Assembly (NCBI GenBank): GCA_016872725.1
Contig: VGZC01000022.1
Span: forward strand, 1-64,000
Direction: 5' to 3'
Source: Planctomycetota bacterium
Lineage (GTDB): Bacteria; Planctomycetota; Planctomycetia; Pirellulales; Pirellulaceae
DNA length: 64,000 nucleotides
Below are positions 43,250 through 53,405 of the stretch, piece after piece. A program made the translations under genes and the position numbers. Every line of letters begins with the position of its first letter. The stretch's first letter is position 1. The notes under the pieces were generated by a model. It was not told where the DNA came from. It ran no database searches and saw only the letters and a program-made list of their open reading frames with translations.

Positions 43250-45217
43250 ATGGAAGCGAGGCAGGGACGCGATCGCTCCGAGAACATCCGTCGTTGGACG
43301 GCGGGTTGGATCGCTTGTGGGTGGTTCGTGGCGGCCGGCGCCGTCCTGGGCTGCCGTTTGCGATCGGATTGTCGGTTCGGCGATTCGTGGCACGACTATC
43401 GAACGCTCGCAACGGAAACCGAGTACCCCGAGGTGACGCGCGAGCCCGACGAGTCGATTCGCGCGACGGCGAGCCCCCACACGCTGCGCAACGTGGACGA
43501 CGCGGCGACGTGGGACCTGTCGCTCGACGAGGCGATCCAGATCGCGCTCGGCAACAGCCGGGTGATGCGGGACCTGGGCGGCCGCGTCGTCAGCGCGCCG
43601 GGCGCCTCGCGAACGATCTTCGATCCGGCCATTCAGGAAACGAGCCCCCTGTCGGGAACCGAGGCGGCGCTCAGCGCTTTCGATGCGCAGCTCAACTCGC
43701 GGTTGTTCCTCAACCACAACGAACGAACGTTCAACAACTTCTTCTTCGGCGGCGGCGCCGCCAGTTTCAAGCAGAATGCGGCGAACTTCGAGACCGAGGT
43801 ATCCAAGCAGTCGGCGGAAGGCACGGCGTTCGCGCTGCGCAACATCACGACCTATGACCGAAACACGTCACCGGTCAACCGGTTTCCGAGCGCGTTTGAA
43901 ACGATGTTCGAGTCCGAGTTCCGGCATCCTCTGTTGCAGGGAGCCGGCACCGAGTTCAACCGGATCGCGGGCCCCGGGGCGCGCGCGGGCGTCTACAACG
44001 GCGTCTTACTCGCCCGCATCAACACCGATGTGGCGATCGCCGACTTCGAGATCGGCGTCCGCGACCTGGTTCGCGACGTCGAACAGACCTATTGGGAGCT
44101 CTGTCTCGCGTACCGGGTCCTCGACGCGCAGCGGAGCAATCGGGACGCGGCGCTCCGGATCTGGCGCGTCCTCAAGACCCAGTTGGAGCTTGGAGCCACG
44201 GCGCGCTACGACGAATCGCTTGCCCGCGAGCAATACTACTCGGCGGAAGCCGCCGTCGAAGACGCCTTGGACGGCGGTTCCGCGACGGGGCTTGGCGTCT
44301 ATGGCGTGGAGCGGCGGCTTCGACGATTGCTGGGCCTGCCCGTCGCCGACGGCAAGGTGATTCGGCCGGTCGACGAGCCGAAACTGACCGAGTTCCGATT
44401 CGAATGGCGTGATTCGCTCGCCCAGTCCTTCTGGCGCCGCCCCGAGCTGCGGCGGCAACAATGGCAGATCAAACGGCGGGAACTTGAATTGGTCGCCGCG
44501 CGGAATTTCCGGCTCGGACGACTCGACCTCGTCGGACTCTACCGATGGCGCGGTTTTGGAGACGACCTGTTCGGGAACCCGAATGTGACGAACGGCAGCG
44601 CGATGGCCGACCTGTTCTCGGGCGATTTGCAGGATTGGCAAATGGGCGTCCAATACTCCAATCCGATCGGCAATCGGCTCGGCAATACGGCCGTGCGGAA
44701 CGCCGAACTGCTGCTCGCCCGGGAGCGGGCCCTGTATCGCGATCAGGAGCTCCTCGTCTCGCACGAGCTGGCCGATGCCTTCGCCGGCCTGGACCGGGCC
44801 TACGTCGTCACCAAGTCGAACTACAACCGGCGGATCGCGTCGTACGAACAGGTGCAGGTGAAACAGATCCGGTACGACGGCGGCGCGGAAAAACTCGACT
44901 TCCTGCTCGACGCCATACGCCGCGCGACGATCGCCGATATCGCCTACTACCGCGCGCTGACCGATTACAACCTGGCCTTGCTGCAGATCGACGTGGCTCG
45001 AGGGACCGTCCTGGTCCAGCGCGGCGTCGAACTCGCCGAAGGCCCCTGGTCGACCGACGCGCACGAGGCGGCCGCCAAAGAGTCGCGTCGTTTCGGACCG
45101 TTCCGCATGAGCGAATGCGTCGTCGAGCCGTGTCCGGTCAGCGCGGGTACGATCGAGGACATTCCGCCGGGCTCCGCCGTCGAACCCGGGGCTCCTACGC
45201 CGGCGGCCGATCCCTGA
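43250..45217 (+). CDS. TolC-family outer-membrane efflux lipoprotein (second copy)
   Basis: 655 residues. From the chosen ATG a compact signal peptide ends in Ala-Val-Leu-Gly-Cys35, and GAGG lies 9 bp upstream. GTG 43175 and ATG 43232 are in-frame alternatives. The body shows the OEP pattern: '[22 protein letters not shown]' (about 85-105), long helices with '[18 protein letters not shown]', strands near '[25 protein letters not shown]', and a final helix pair. The C-terminal 70 residues are polar and Pro-rich. Unlike the TolC-like gene at 0.8 kb, no adaptor or permease is adjacent, so the partner pump is unknown. Confidence 0.88.
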   Translation: MEARQGRDRSENIRRWTAGWIACGWFVAAGAVLGCRLRSDCRFGDSWHDYRTLATETEYPEVTREPDESIRATASPHTLRNVDDAATWDLSLDEAIQIALGNSRVMRDLGGRVVSAPGASRTIFDPAIQETSPLSGTEAALSAFDAQLNSRLFLNHNERTFNNFFFGGGAASFKQNAANFETEVSKQSAEGTAFALRNITTYDRNTSPVNRFPSAFETMFESEFRHPLLQGAGTEFNRIAGPGARAGVYNGVLLARINTDVAIADFEIGVRDLVRDVEQTYWELCLAYRVLDAQRSNRDAALRIWRVLKTQLELGATARYDESLAREQYYSAEAAVEDALDGGSATGLGVYGVERRLRRLLGLPVADGKVIRPVDEPKLTEFRFEWRDSLAQSFWRRPELRRQQWQIKRRELELVAARNFRLGRLDLVGLYRWRGFGDDLFGNPNVTNGSAMADLFSGDLQDWQMGVQYSNPIGNRLGNTAVRNAELLLARERALYRDQELLVSHELADAFAGLDRAYVVTKSNYNRRIASYEQVQVKQIRYDGGAEKLDFLLDAIRRATIADIAYYRALTDYNLALLQIDVARGTVLVQRGVELAEGPWSTDAHEAAAKESRRFGPFRMSECVVEPCPVSAGTIEDIPPGSAVEPGAPTPAADP

Positions 45218-45326
45218 TACAATGGGCCTCGTGCCCGCCCGCATCAACCGCGCACGGTCCGTGGCGGGCGCTCGTTCGGCCGAGCCGAGCGTCCGCACCG
45301 CACCCCTGGCGCAGGAGTTTGGTCGC

Positions 45327-45812
45327 ATGGTCGATATCGTCCCGATGACGCGCGACGCCTACAATCGGAAGAAGGCGGAAGTCGATCGACTCGAGCGCGA
45401 AGAGATGCCCAAGATCGCGGAGAAGATCGCGCAGGCGCGCGCCGAGGGCGACCTCAAGGAAAACGCCGAATACCATGCGCAGCGCGAAGCCCAGGGTCTC
45501 CTCCAGGCCAAGATCAATCAGATCAAGACCGAGCTGGCGCGGGCCCGCATCGTCGATATGGCCAACGTGCCCCGCGACGAGGTCGCGTTCGGTGCGACGG
45601 TCGTCGTCCGCGACCTCGACTATGGCGACGAAGAGGAATTCACGCTCGTCGGAGCGGGCGACGAGGATTACGATTCCGGTCGGTACCTGATCACGAGCCC
45701 CATCGGACAGGGATTGCTCGGCAAGAAACAGGGCGACCGGGTCGACATCCCCGTCCCCAAGGGCGTGCTGAAATACGAGATCCTCGCGATCCGTTACGAA
45801 TCGGGAAGATAG
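45327..45812 (+). CDS. greA: Transcription elongation factor GreA
   Basis: 161 residues, standard length. Enters the RNA polymerase secondary channel and stimulates cleavage of backtracked transcripts. The N-terminal coiled coil with the '[18 protein letters not shown]' tip (acidic Asp/Glu pair) and the C-terminal FKBP-like domain ('[13 protein letters not shown]') are clear. CAGGAG about 10 bp upstream supports this ATG; a longer frame from 45222 has no similarity. Ends with a 19-bp convergent overlap with the zinc-ribbon gene. Confidence 0.95.
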   Translation: MVDIVPMTRDAYNRKKAEVDRLEREEMPKIAEKIAQARAEGDLKENAEYHAQREAQGLLQAKINQIKTELARARIVDMANVPRDEVAFGATVVVRDLDYGDEEEFTLVGAGDEDYDSGRYLITSPIGQGLLGKKQGDRVDIPVPKGVLKYEILAIRYESGR

Positions 45813-46498
45813 AGCAGGCAGCCGCAATTGCGGCAGGCGGCGAGCCGCGCGAGACGCAATTCGGCGACCATCTGGGATGTCAGCGATTGATTGCACCCGC
45901 CGCAAAAGCCGCCGTCGGCGGGGGCGAGCGCGTCCTCGCCTCGAACCTTGCTCAGCCGCAAGTACTCGGGGCGAATGTCGTCGGGCAGGCGCGATTCGGC
46001 CTCATGGAGCTGGTCCGTGACGCGGGCCAGCTCGCTTTCAAGGCCGGCCTGTTCCTGGGCGATCCGTTTGCGGTTCTTCTCCAAATCCTCGCGGGTAAGT
46101 TGGAGTTGGCGGTCGGCCTGGCCCACCTTGCGTTGGAACGTGTCGATCGCTTCGAGCCCTTCGAGGATCTCGTCTTCGAGCACGAGGTTGGCCTGGCGGT
46201 CCGCCGCGATTTGCTCCTTGAGCGTCTGGTATTCGCGATTGGTGGCGCAGGCGTTCAGCTTTCCGTTCAGGTCGGCGATCCGCGCTTCGCGCTGGCGCAG
46301 TTGGAGTTGTTTCTGATCGACGGCCACCCGCGCGCGGGTGTGCGATTCCTTGGCCGCCTTCAGCCCTTCGTCACATGCCTTGACGTTCGCCTCGCCCGCG
46401 TGCACGGCTTTCGGCCCCTGGGCCAGCCGCTCACGCAGGTCGGTGAGCTGCTTGTGGATCCGGTGCAGATCCCGCAACACTTCCCCCAAACCGGTCAT
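45794..46498 (-). CDS. Coiled-coil protein with C4 zinc ribbon (CdsZ/YbgI-type DUF164)
   Basis: 234 residues: a long coiled coil (about 5-175, rich in Leu/Glu/Gln/Arg) followed by a zinc ribbon with two Cys-x2-Cys pairs, 'CGGC' and 'CRNC', 20 or so residues apart. The family is widespread but poorly understood; some members are linked to RNA metabolism or secretion. GGAGGGAAG lies about 9 bp before the ATG. It follows rpoD by 267 bp on the same strand, so it may be the last gene of the dnaG-rpoD unit. Confidence 0.85.
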   Translation of the reverse strand: MTGLGEVLRDLHRIHKQLTDLRERLAQGPKAVHAGEANVKACDEGLKAAKESHTRARVAVDQKQLQLRQREARIADLNGKLNACATNREYQTLKEQIAADRQANLVLEDEILEGLEAIDTFQRKVGQADRQLQLTREDLEKNRKRIAQEQAGLESELARVTDQLHEAESRLPDDIRPEYLRLSKVRGEDALAPADGGFCGGCNQSLTSQMVAELRLARLAACRNCGCLLYLPDS

Positions 46499-46765
46499 GG
46501 ACTGGCTTCCCTCCGCGGACGCTCCGATCGATCGGACTCGGCGCACCCAGCCGTATCACCGCCGTGCGACGCGGCGAAAAGCGACCGCCGCGCACTTCCG
46601 AATGCCCATCTTCGCCCCTGGGAGGGTCGCTGTCGAGTACGCCTTGGCGCGCCCTCGCCGATTCCCGAGTCGGGCGGCCGCCGCTTCGCGCGCCGCGAAC
46701 GACTCCAAGAACAAGGAACGAGGCGTCGAGACGGCGCGCCCCGACGCCTCGTTCGTGTCCGACGT

Positions 46766-48415
46766 TCAACCGGCCACGCCGCGGAGGAATCCTTCGAGCA
46801 CCCGGCTTCGAACGGGGTTTTGCAGTTTCTTGACCGCTTTCGCCTCGATCTGCCGGACACGCTCGCGCGTCACCTTGAAGATGCGTCCGACCTCCTCGAG
46901 CGTGTAGGTGTATCCGTCGCCGAGCCCATACCGGAGGCGGATGATCTCGCGCTCGCGGTACGTCAGCGTCTTCAACAGACCCTCGATCTTCTCGCGGAGG
47001 ATTTCGTTGCCCGCGTTCCGCACCGGGTTGTCGCTCTTCGAATCCTCAATGAACTCGCCAAACGCGCAGTCCTCGCCCTCGCCGATCGGCCGGTCGAGGC
47101 TCACGGGATGGCGGCCGATATCCATGACCCGGCGGACCTCGTCGACATCCATTTCGGCGAGCCTCGCGATCTCGTCCATCGACGGCTCGCGCTTGAGCTC
47201 CTGCAGGAGGCGCTTCTGGAGGTTGCGCAGCCGCGACAGCACGTCGATCATGTGGACCGGGATGCGGATCGTGCGAGCCTGATCGGCGATGGCGCGCGTG
47301 ATCGCCTGCCGGATCCACCAGGTCGCGTACGTCGAGAACTTGAAGCCCCGGCGATACTCGTATTTGTCGACCGCGCGCATGAGGCCCGTATTGCCTTCCT
47401 GGATGAGGTCGAGGAAGCTCAGTCCGCGGTTGCGGTACTTCTTGGCGATCGAAACGACGAGTCGCAGGTTGCCGCTCGAGAGCTGCCGTTTGACGATCTC
47501 GTAGTCCTGGAACTGCTTCCGAATGGTCTCGCATCGGCGAGCGAGGCTGCGCGGGCTTTCCTGCGTCTTGAGGAACAAGCCGGACAACGCGCGGCGCAGT
47601 TCGGTCCTTTCCTGTCCCGCCGTCCGATCGTCGCGGATCGCGTCCAGCCGCGCGAGAACCTCGCGTTTCCGTTCGAGAAACTCGACCAATTGCCTCATCA
47701 GCGGTTGCACGCGGCGCGTGCGCAGACTGAGTTCCTCGACGAGATGCAGGCACTTGCGGCGGCACCGCACGAACGCGCGCCGCGCCGCGATCCGCTCGCC
47801 GCGCGGCGTCGACTTGCGGACCAGCGTCTCGAAACGACGGCGGTTCTCGTCGAGCAGCCTTTGCAGGGTCGCCAGGTTGTGCGGCATGCGGGCGAGGATC
47901 TGCTCCTTCGTCAACCGCTCGGTCAGCGATACCTTGATCGTCCGGTCGAACGGAAGATCGCCCGCATGCACCTTGCTCAGCGTCTCGACGGTCGCCCGCA
48001 TCGCGAAGTCGCAGGCGAGCACCGAGCGGCGGAACCGCTTCCGGGTGATCTCGACCTTCTTCGCCAATGCGATCTCCTCGGCCCGCGACAACAAGGGAAG
48101 CTCGGCCATCTGGCTCAGATACATGCGGATCGGATCGTCGCTCGGCTTCGGCGGCTCGACCGGAAGTCCGGTCGCGTCCGCCTTGTCGCCTTCCGCATTC
48201 GGCTCGCGGCTCGCCACGCCCGGAAAGGGCAGAATGGGCGAACGGTCGAGCAGTTCGATGCCGGACTCGTCGAGCGCGGCGAGGAGGTTGTCGAGCTTCT
48301 CCGGGCTCACATCCTCGTCGGGCAGATACGCGTTCACCTCGTCGTACGTCAGGAACCCTTGGGCACGGCCTTTCCGGATCAACGAACGAAGGTCCTTCTC
48401 CGCATGATGATTCAC
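46766..48415 (-). CDS. rpoD: RNA polymerase primary sigma factor RpoD
   Basis: 549 residues, housekeeping sigma70. Region 1.1 ('[22 protein letters not shown]'), region 1.2 ('[22 protein letters not shown]'), a non-conserved charged insert (about 130-265), region 2 ('[30 protein letters not shown]' and '[15 protein letters not shown]'), region 3 and region 4.2 ('[27 protein letters not shown]') are all present. The start is a GTG with AAGGAG six bases upstream; the longer frame to 48604 is non-homologous. Located after dnaG, as in macromolecular-synthesis operons, but rpsU is missing. Confidence 0.97.
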   Translation of the reverse strand: MNHHAEKDLRSLIRKGRAQGFLTYDEVNAYLPDEDVSPEKLDNLLAALDESGIELLDRSPILPFPGVASREPNAEGDKADATGLPVEPPKPSDDPIRMYLSQMAELPLLSRAEEIALAKKVEITRKRFRRSVLACDFAMRATVETLSKVHAGDLPFDRTIKVSLTERLTKEQILARMPHNLATLQRLLDENRRRFETLVRKSTPRGERIAARRAFVRCRRKCLHLVEELSLRTRRVQPLMRQLVEFLERKREVLARLDAIRDDRTAGQERTELRRALSGLFLKTQESPRSLARRCETIRKQFQDYEIVKRQLSSGNLRLVVSIAKKYRNRGLSFLDLIQEGNTGLMRAVDKYEYRRGFKFSTYATWWIRQAITRAIADQARTIRIPVHMIDVLSRLRNLQKRLLQELKREPSMDEIARLAEMDVDEVRRVMDIGRHPVSLDRPIGEGEDCAFGEFIEDSKSDNPVRNAGNEILREKIEGLLKTLTYREREIIRLRYGLGDGYTYTLEEVGRIFKVTRERVRQIEAKAVKKLQNPVRSRVLEGFLRGVAG

Positions 48416-48623
48416 CGTAAACTCCTTGCGCCTCGTGCGCCGTGTCAAAACCAAACCGCGCCCCCACGCTCCCCCCAGCGGGATTTCAATCCGGCGTGAG
48501 CCGCGGCCGTCGACGAACGTCCCCTCCTTGGGCGCGGTGATACCAGGCCATCGGCGAGTCCGATCGATTACCTCCTCGATTCCATGTCCATGCGCGCCGT
48601 CCATCCACGCACCGCGCGCGTCG

Positions 48624-48683
48624 CTTCCGTCTTCCGTCTTCCGTACTCCGTCTTCCGTACTCCGTCTTCCGTACTCCGTCTTC
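48624..48683. repeat. Microsatellite-like 14-bp/7-bp tandem repeat
   Basis: Two CTTCCGT units (48624-48637) run into three exact copies of GTCTTCCGTACTCC (48636-48649, 48650-48663, 48664-48677) and a partial fourth. It sits in the 294-bp gap between dnaG and rpoD. Similar CTTCCGT/CTCCGT tracts are often mis-annotated as Arg/Ser-rich proteins; I see no real gene in it. Confidence 0.85.
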
Positions 48684-48709
48684 GGGACGGCGTCCTCGTG
48701 ATTTCCGAC

Positions 48710-50599
48710 TCACGGGCATTTGGTCTGGCGATGGATGGCGAGCAGGGCTTCGAGCTTATCGACCTGATCGTCGCCTTCCTCGGCCGTGCGTTGCAGGTCG
48801 GCCAAAATGCCTTCGCCCTCGCGCCGGGCGACGATCCGATCGTAAGCGCGGACCAGCAATGTCAGCCGTTCGCGGGTCGAATGTTCGGTCCTTGCCGCCT
48901 TGCGCCGCGCCGTCTCGTCGACGTCGACGAGCACATTCTTGAGGTCGGCGTCCTCGATGTCGGTCATGATCTGCGCGAACGTCAGGGACTCCGTCGCGTG
49001 CCAGCGTTCCGCGCACGCTTCGTAGATGCGTCTCGCTTCCTGGGAGGCGACGAGTTCGGAGGGCAGCGTATCGACAAGTTGTCCGATCAGGGCGGGATCG
49101 AGCACCAGGATTTCGAGCAACTCGCGGTCGCGGTCGGGCAGGCCGCGCGCGGAGAGGGCGAGGTCGGCGGAATCGCCCGGCGAGGCGGAAGGCCCCGGCC
49201 CGCGATCCAAACCCCGCGCGGATCGCTCGGCGGCCGGCGAGCCGGCCGGTGTGGCTCGGCTCCCGCGAATCGCATCGCACCGGGTCGTCAGCGCCGATTC
49301 GGAAACGCCGAATCGACGACCCAGCCTCGCGACGATCTGTTGATGCCTCAGCCGCACGGGCGACGCCGGATCGTCGATCGGTTGGAGGGCGAGTGTCGCG
49401 AGGATCTCTTCGAGGGCCACATTGGCCCGGTGCGTGTCGCGCGCGAGATCCAGTCCTTCGGTTTCGACGCGGATCTTGTGTTCGATCGCGTCCGGCGCCT
49501 CGTCGCACCGCGTACGGAACGCATCGGCGCCGCGATCCCGCAGGAAGTCGCACGGGTCCAATTCGTCCGGCAGCGTGAGGATGCGCAGATCGAGGTTCGC
49601 GGCGAGGAAGAGTTTGAGCACGTCGTTCGCGCGCCGCCGCCCCGCCGCGTCCCCGTCCAGCACGAGCGTGACGCGATCGACATACCGTTTCAGGACGCGC
49701 AGGTGCCGTTCCCCCAGCGCCGTTCCCAGCACGGCCGCGACCTCCGCGACGCCGTGCTGAACGGCGGCGATCACGTCGGTGTAGCCCTCCATGATCATGA
49801 TGTGCCGCGACTTGGCGATCGCGTCGCGCGCCAGGTCGAGTCCGTAGAGCTGTTCGCTTTTTGAAAACAGGGGCGTTTCCGGCGAGTTGATATACTTCGC
49901 GGCGTTCGCATCGTCGTCGCCCGGAAGCACGCGCCCTCCAAACGCGATCGTACGCCCCTGCGGATCGCGAATCGGAAAGATGACCCGGTTCCGGAACCGG
50001 TCGTAGAACGTCCGGGTGCGCTCGCTGACGGCGACGAGCCCCACCGCCTGCAGCACGTCGCGGGCGATCCCGTCCCGGCTCGCCTGCTCGAGGATCCATT
50101 GCCAGGTCGGCGGCGAGTAACCGATGCGGAACCGGCGGATATTCGGATCGCTGATCGAACGCGACGCGACGTAGCGTCGAGCCGTTTCCGCTTCGGGCGC
50201 GTTCAGGAGGAACTCATGGAAACGGGCCTCGGCCCACGCCGCCGCGCGCAACAACGTCCGTTTGTCCCCTGGCCCCTCCGCCGGTGCTGGACCTCCACCC
50301 CGACTCGGCAACTCGATGCCCGCGCGATCGGCGAGCCATTGGAGTGCGTCGCGGAAGTCGATCCCTTCCCGGCGCATGACGAAACTGAAAACATCCCCGC
50401 CGATATCGCAAACCCAGCACTTCCAGGACTGGCGTTCCCGGTTCAGACGAAGGCTCGGCCGCGAGTCGTTGTGCCAAGGACAGAGCGCCACGAAGTCGCG
50501 GCCCTGACTGCGCAGGTCGAGATACCCGCCGACCAGGTCCACGATATCCGTGGCCTGCCGAACGCGTTCCTTGGCGTCGTGATACGCTCCGAAGGACAC
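48710..50599 (-). CDS. dnaG: DNA primase
   Basis: 629 residues. Synthesises RNA primers for DNA replication. The N-terminal CHC2 zinc finger has Cys40-x2-His43 and Cys61-x2-Cys64; the toprim core shows 'IMIMEGYTDVIAAVQHG' and 'TLVLDGDAAGRRRA'; the C-terminal part (about 470-629) would contact DnaB helicase. Starts at GTG with AGGAG about seven bases upstream; the frame is open nearly 900 bp further without similarity. Upstream of rpoD on the same strand, with a strong promoter at 50745-50773. Confidence 0.96.
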   Translation of the reverse strand: MSFGAYHDAKERVRQATDIVDLVGGYLDLRSQGRDFVALCPWHNDSRPSLRLNRERQSWKCWVCDIGGDVFSFVMRREGIDFRDALQWLADRAGIELPSRGGGPAPAEGPGDKRTLLRAAAWAEARFHEFLLNAPEAETARRYVASRSISDPNIRRFRIGYSPPTWQWILEQASRDGIARDVLQAVGLVAVSERTRTFYDRFRNRVIFPIRDPQGRTIAFGGRVLPGDDDANAAKYINSPETPLFSKSEQLYGLDLARDAIAKSRHIMIMEGYTDVIAAVQHGVAEVAAVLGTALGERHLRVLKRYVDRVTLVLDGDAAGRRRANDVLKLFLAANLDLRILTLPDELDPCDFLRDRGADAFRTRCDEAPDAIEHKIRVETEGLDLARDTHRANVALEEILATLALQPIDDPASPVRLRHQQIVARLGRRFGVSESALTTRCDAIRGSRATPAGSPAAERSARGLDRGPGPSASPGDSADLALSARGLPDRDRELLEILVLDPALIGQLVDTLPSELVASQEARRIYEACAERWHATESLTFAQIMTDIEDADLKNVLVDVDETARRKAARTEHSTRERLTLLVRAYDRIVARREGEGILADLQRTAEEGDDQVDKLEALLAIHRQTKCP

Positions 50600-51005
50600 C
50601 GGCGACTCCTGTGGCAAGAGGCCTGCGGGATGGCAAGACCACGGCCGGAGTGTCACTTCCGTGCAACATGTCCCCTGTGCGTCAGATCGCAAGCCGCCGG
50701 TTCTGGGAAACCAGCAGAGCGCGCCTTCCTTAGCACGTGGCCGAATTGTAACCGCCTCCCGCCAACCGGTCAATCTCGTCTCCGACTCGCCTGAGCGAGG
50801 CCCGAGGCCATTCCGGCTGATGTCCGTCGACGATCGAGTCGCCCGGTACGCGGAACGGGCGCCGTTCGCCTCCGCGGCGGCGAGGGCTTCGATCGCGCGG
50901 CGACGCGCGACGCAATCGGCTCGGCGCGACGCGACGTCCCTTGACGAACGGCGCCGGGCCTCCTCCAATGGTCGAAACTCCACAGTCGCGGCGGAGCCCG
51001 TTGTC
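50600..51005. other. Divergent regulatory region, 406 bp, between dnaG and the isochorismatase-type gene
   Basis: Contains the dnaG promoter (50745-50773) and a 5' leader of about 140 nt. The isochorismatase frame is open leftward to 50661, but that stretch is Arg/Ser/Ala-rich with no similarity. No other feature seen. Confidence 0.5.
50745..50773 (-). promoter_or_regulatory. Sigma70-type promoter of dnaG-rpoD
   Basis: Minus strand: TTGACC (50773-50768), 17-bp spacer, TACAAT (50750-50745). Nearly consensus. Predicted start near 50738, about 140 nt before the dnaG GTG. Confidence 0.6.
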
Positions 51006-51632
51006 ATGAAGGAACCGGCGAGCGATCGAACGATGGCGGGCCTCGCGTCGCGCAGTCCCGAACTCGCGTCGCGCCGCGACAGCGGTCTGCTCGTCGTCGA
51101 CATGCAGCAAAAACTGCTCCCCGCCATCCCGCACGCCGATCGCCTCGTTTGGAACATCGGCCGCCTGCTCGACGGCGCCGCGGCGCTCGACGTTCCCGCG
51201 CACGGGACCGAACAGTATCCTGCCGGACTCGGCCCGACGGTTCCCCTTCTCGCGGCCCGCCTTCCGAGCCTTTCGGAAAAGCGGCGGTTCAGTTGCTGCG
51301 GCTGCGACGCGATGCCTTCCGATTGGCCCGCGCGAGGCATCCACCGGATGATCGTGGCGGGCATCGAGGCCCATGTCTGCGTGCTGCAGACGGTCGCCGA
51401 CCTGTTGGCCGAAGGGTATCGCGTGTACGTCGTGGCCGACGCGATCGCGTCCCGTTCGCCGCGCGACGCCGAGATCGCCCTGCGGCGCATGGACGCCTAC
51501 GGCGCATCGCTCGTCACGACCGAGATGATCCTGTTCGAATGGTGCGAGACGGCGGCCGCCCCCGAGTTCAAAACGATCAGCCGGCTCGTGCGGGAGCCGG
51601 GGCCCGAACCCAGCCAGGGAGCCTCCGCGTGA
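51006..51632 (+). CDS. Isochorismatase-family cysteine hydrolase
   Basis: 208 residues. The catalytic triad of the family is intact: Asp32 ('VVDMQQKLL'), Lys92 ('SEKRRF') and Cys125 ('[11 protein letters not shown]'). It is closest in pattern to the YcaC/hydrolase group rather than to true isochorismate or nicotinamide enzymes, so the substrate is unknown. GGAG nine bases before the ATG supports the start. The stop overlaps the aminotransferase GTG by four bases, so the two are coupled. Confidence 0.85.
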   Translation: MKEPASDRTMAGLASRSPELASRRDSGLLVVDMQQKLLPAIPHADRLVWNIGRLLDGAAALDVPAHGTEQYPAGLGPTVPLLAARLPSLSEKRRFSCCGCDAMPSDWPARGIHRMIVAGIEAHVCVLQTVADLLAEGYRVYVVADAIASRSPRDAEIALRRMDAYGASLVTTEMILFEWCETAAAPEFKTISRLVREPGPEPSQGASA

Positions 51633-52804
51633 CCGAACTTCCGCCCCTCGTGAACCCGCCCGTGCGCACGTTGATGGGGCCGGGGCCGAGCGATATCCAT
51701 CCCCGCGTGCTTGCCGCGCTCGCCCGCCCCACCGTCGGCCATCTCGATCCCTACTATCTGCAATTGATGGACGGCTTGCAGGGCATGCTGCGGTCCGTCT
51801 TCCACACCCGGAACCGCATGACGTTCGCCGTGAGCGCGACCGGATCGGCCGGAATGGAAGCGGCGGTCGTGAATCTGGTCGAGCCGGGCGACGCGATGGT
51901 GGTCTGCGTGAACGGCGTGTTCGGCGAACGTATGGCCGATGTCGCCGCGCGAGCCGGCGCCGCCGTGACGCGGATCGACAAGCCCTGGGGCGACGTGTTC
52001 GAACCCGACGACCTGAAGCCGGTCCTCGAACGCACGCGCCCGAAAGTGGTCGGTATCGTCATGGCCGAGACATCGACCGGCGCCTGGCAGCCGATCGAGG
52101 AGATCGCTCGGCTCACCCGCGCCCATGACGGGCTCCTGGTCGTGGACACGGTCACGGCACTCGGCGGCATCCCGGTCGACGTCGATGGTTGGGGAATCGA
52201 TGTGGCGTACGCCGGTTCCCAAAAATGCCTTGGTTGTCCGCCGGGCCTCGCGCCGATCACGTTCAACGAACGAGCCCTGCAAGCCGTGAATGCGCGGAAG
52301 AAGAAGGTCCAAAGCTGGTACCTCGACGTCTCGCTGCTCGCCAGCTACTGGGGACAGGAACGCGTGTACCACCATACGGGCCCGATCAACATGTCGTACG
52401 CGCTCCACGAATCGCTCCGCATCGTGCATGAGGAAGGCCTCGACGCGTGCCACGCCCGGCACATGCGGCACCATCGAGCGCTCAAGGCCGGGCTCGCCGC
52501 GATCGGAATCGGCTACGCCGCGCGCGAGGGCCACCAGCTTCCGATGCTCAATGCCGTCCGCGTGCCCGACGGTGTGGACGACGCGCGCGTGCGCCGCGGA
52601 CTGCTCGAACGGTTCGGCATCGAAATCGGCGGAGGGCTCGGCGCGTTCAAAGGCAAGGTATGGCGCGTCGGACTCATGGGCTACACGGCCCGAGCCGCCA
52701 ACGTGCTGCTGTTCCTCGGAGCCCTCGAACAGCTCCTGCGCGAACAGGCCTATGCGTTCGCTCCCGGGTCGAGCATCGCGGCGGCCAACGATGCCTACCT
52801 CTGA
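51629..52804 (+). CDS. Class V aminotransferase, alanine-glyoxylate/serine-glyoxylate type
   Basis: 391 residues, PLP-dependent. N-terminal '[27 protein letters not shown]' and the PLP lysine K199 in '[16 protein letters not shown]' are signatures of the alanine-glyoxylate aminotransferase family, as is '[22 protein letters not shown]' near the end. It probably transfers amino groups between alanine or serine and glyoxylate, or acts on phosphonates such as 2-aminoethylphosphonate. GTG start coupled to the preceding hydrolase gene. Confidence 0.9.
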   Translation: MTELPPLVNPPVRTLMGPGPSDIHPRVLAALARPTVGHLDPYYLQLMDGLQGMLRSVFHTRNRMTFAVSATGSAGMEAAVVNLVEPGDAMVVCVNGVFGERMADVAARAGAAVTRIDKPWGDVFEPDDLKPVLERTRPKVVGIVMAETSTGAWQPIEEIARLTRAHDGLLVVDTVTALGGIPVDVDGWGIDVAYAGSQKCLGCPPGLAPITFNERALQAVNARKKKVQSWYLDVSLLASYWGQERVYHHTGPINMSYALHESLRIVHEEGLDACHARHMRHHRALKAGLAAIGIGYAAREGHQLPMLNAVRVPDGVDDARVRRGLLERFGIEIGGGLGAFKGKVWRVGLMGYTARAANVLLFLGALEQLLREQAYAFAPGSSIAAANDAYL

Positions 52805-52913
52805 GCCGGTCCCGACCGCGCGGTTCCCCCGCCCCCCCTTCGCCGACGCGCGCGGGCCAACCGCGCCTCGCCCCGCTCCCCGCCGCGCGGACACGCGTTC
52901 CCCGCCGCATGGC

Positions 52914-52942
52914 TTGCGTCGCTAGCACGGGCTCGCTAGCAT
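52914..52942 (+). promoter_or_regulatory. Candidate promoter of csrA
   Basis: TTGCGT (52914-52919), 17-bp spacer, TAGCAT (52937-52942). The spacer and -10 contain two GCTAGC palindromes (52921 and 52935), which may be a regulator site. The csrA ATG is 71 bp downstream. Confidence 0.4.
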
Positions 52943-53012
52943 GATCCGAGCGAAGCGTGCGGCGCGCCCGGGCGGGTGCGCCGCGAGCCGCCGGGCGCAC
53001 AGGAAGTTGTCT

Positions 53013-53351
53013 ATGCTGGTGCTGACGCGGAAGGAAGGCGAGCGGATTCAGATTGGGGACCGGATCACGGTCACGGTCGTTCGAATCGGTCCCCACAGCG
53101 TGCGGATCGGCGTCGAGGCGCCGTTGGAAACCGTCGTCATGCGCAAGGAATTGCTCGCGACCGACCCGCCCGAACGGCGACCGGCGTCCGAGCCCCGCCC
53201 CGGTGAGACGCGACCGGAGCCCGCACGACCGAGTACCAATGGTCGCTCGGCCGTTTCGCCGCGGTCCGAGGCATTTCCTTCGCGACCCGATCCCCATCGA
53301 TCGTCCGACGACGATCCGGACGATCGATCTTGGGACGACGGCGTCGCCTGA
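53013..53351 (+). CDS. csrA: Carbon storage regulator CsrA with long disordered tail
   Basis: 112 residues. The first 47 are the CsrA fold ('MLVLTRKEGERIQIGD', 'RIGPHSVRIGVEAP' and the Val/Arg binding strand), which binds GGA motifs in mRNA leaders to control translation. The remaining 65 residues are Pro/Arg/Asp/Ser-rich and probably disordered; most CsrA proteins end around residue 60-75. AGGAAG lies before the ATG. Convergent with the FtsQ-like gene 54 bp away. Confidence 0.92.
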   Translation: MLVLTRKEGERIQIGDRITVTVVRIGPHSVRIGVEAPLETVVMRKELLATDPPERRPASEPRPGETRPEPARPSTNGRSAVSPRSEAFPSRPDPHRSSDDDPDDRSWDDGVA

Positions 53352-53405
53352 CGCGACCGGTTCGCGTTTCGCTGCCGGCCGCGGGGAAACGGGCCGCGGG
53401 GAGGC

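Noticed and set aside
45219-45224. TACAAT as a greA promoter -10
   Set aside because: No acceptable -35 at 15-19 bp, and it overlaps the end of the TolC-like gene.
45887-48499. 870-codon plus-strand open frame opposite rpoD
   Set aside because: It is antisense to rpoD and the zinc-ribbon gene, which carry clear family motifs. Long antisense frames are expected at this GC content.
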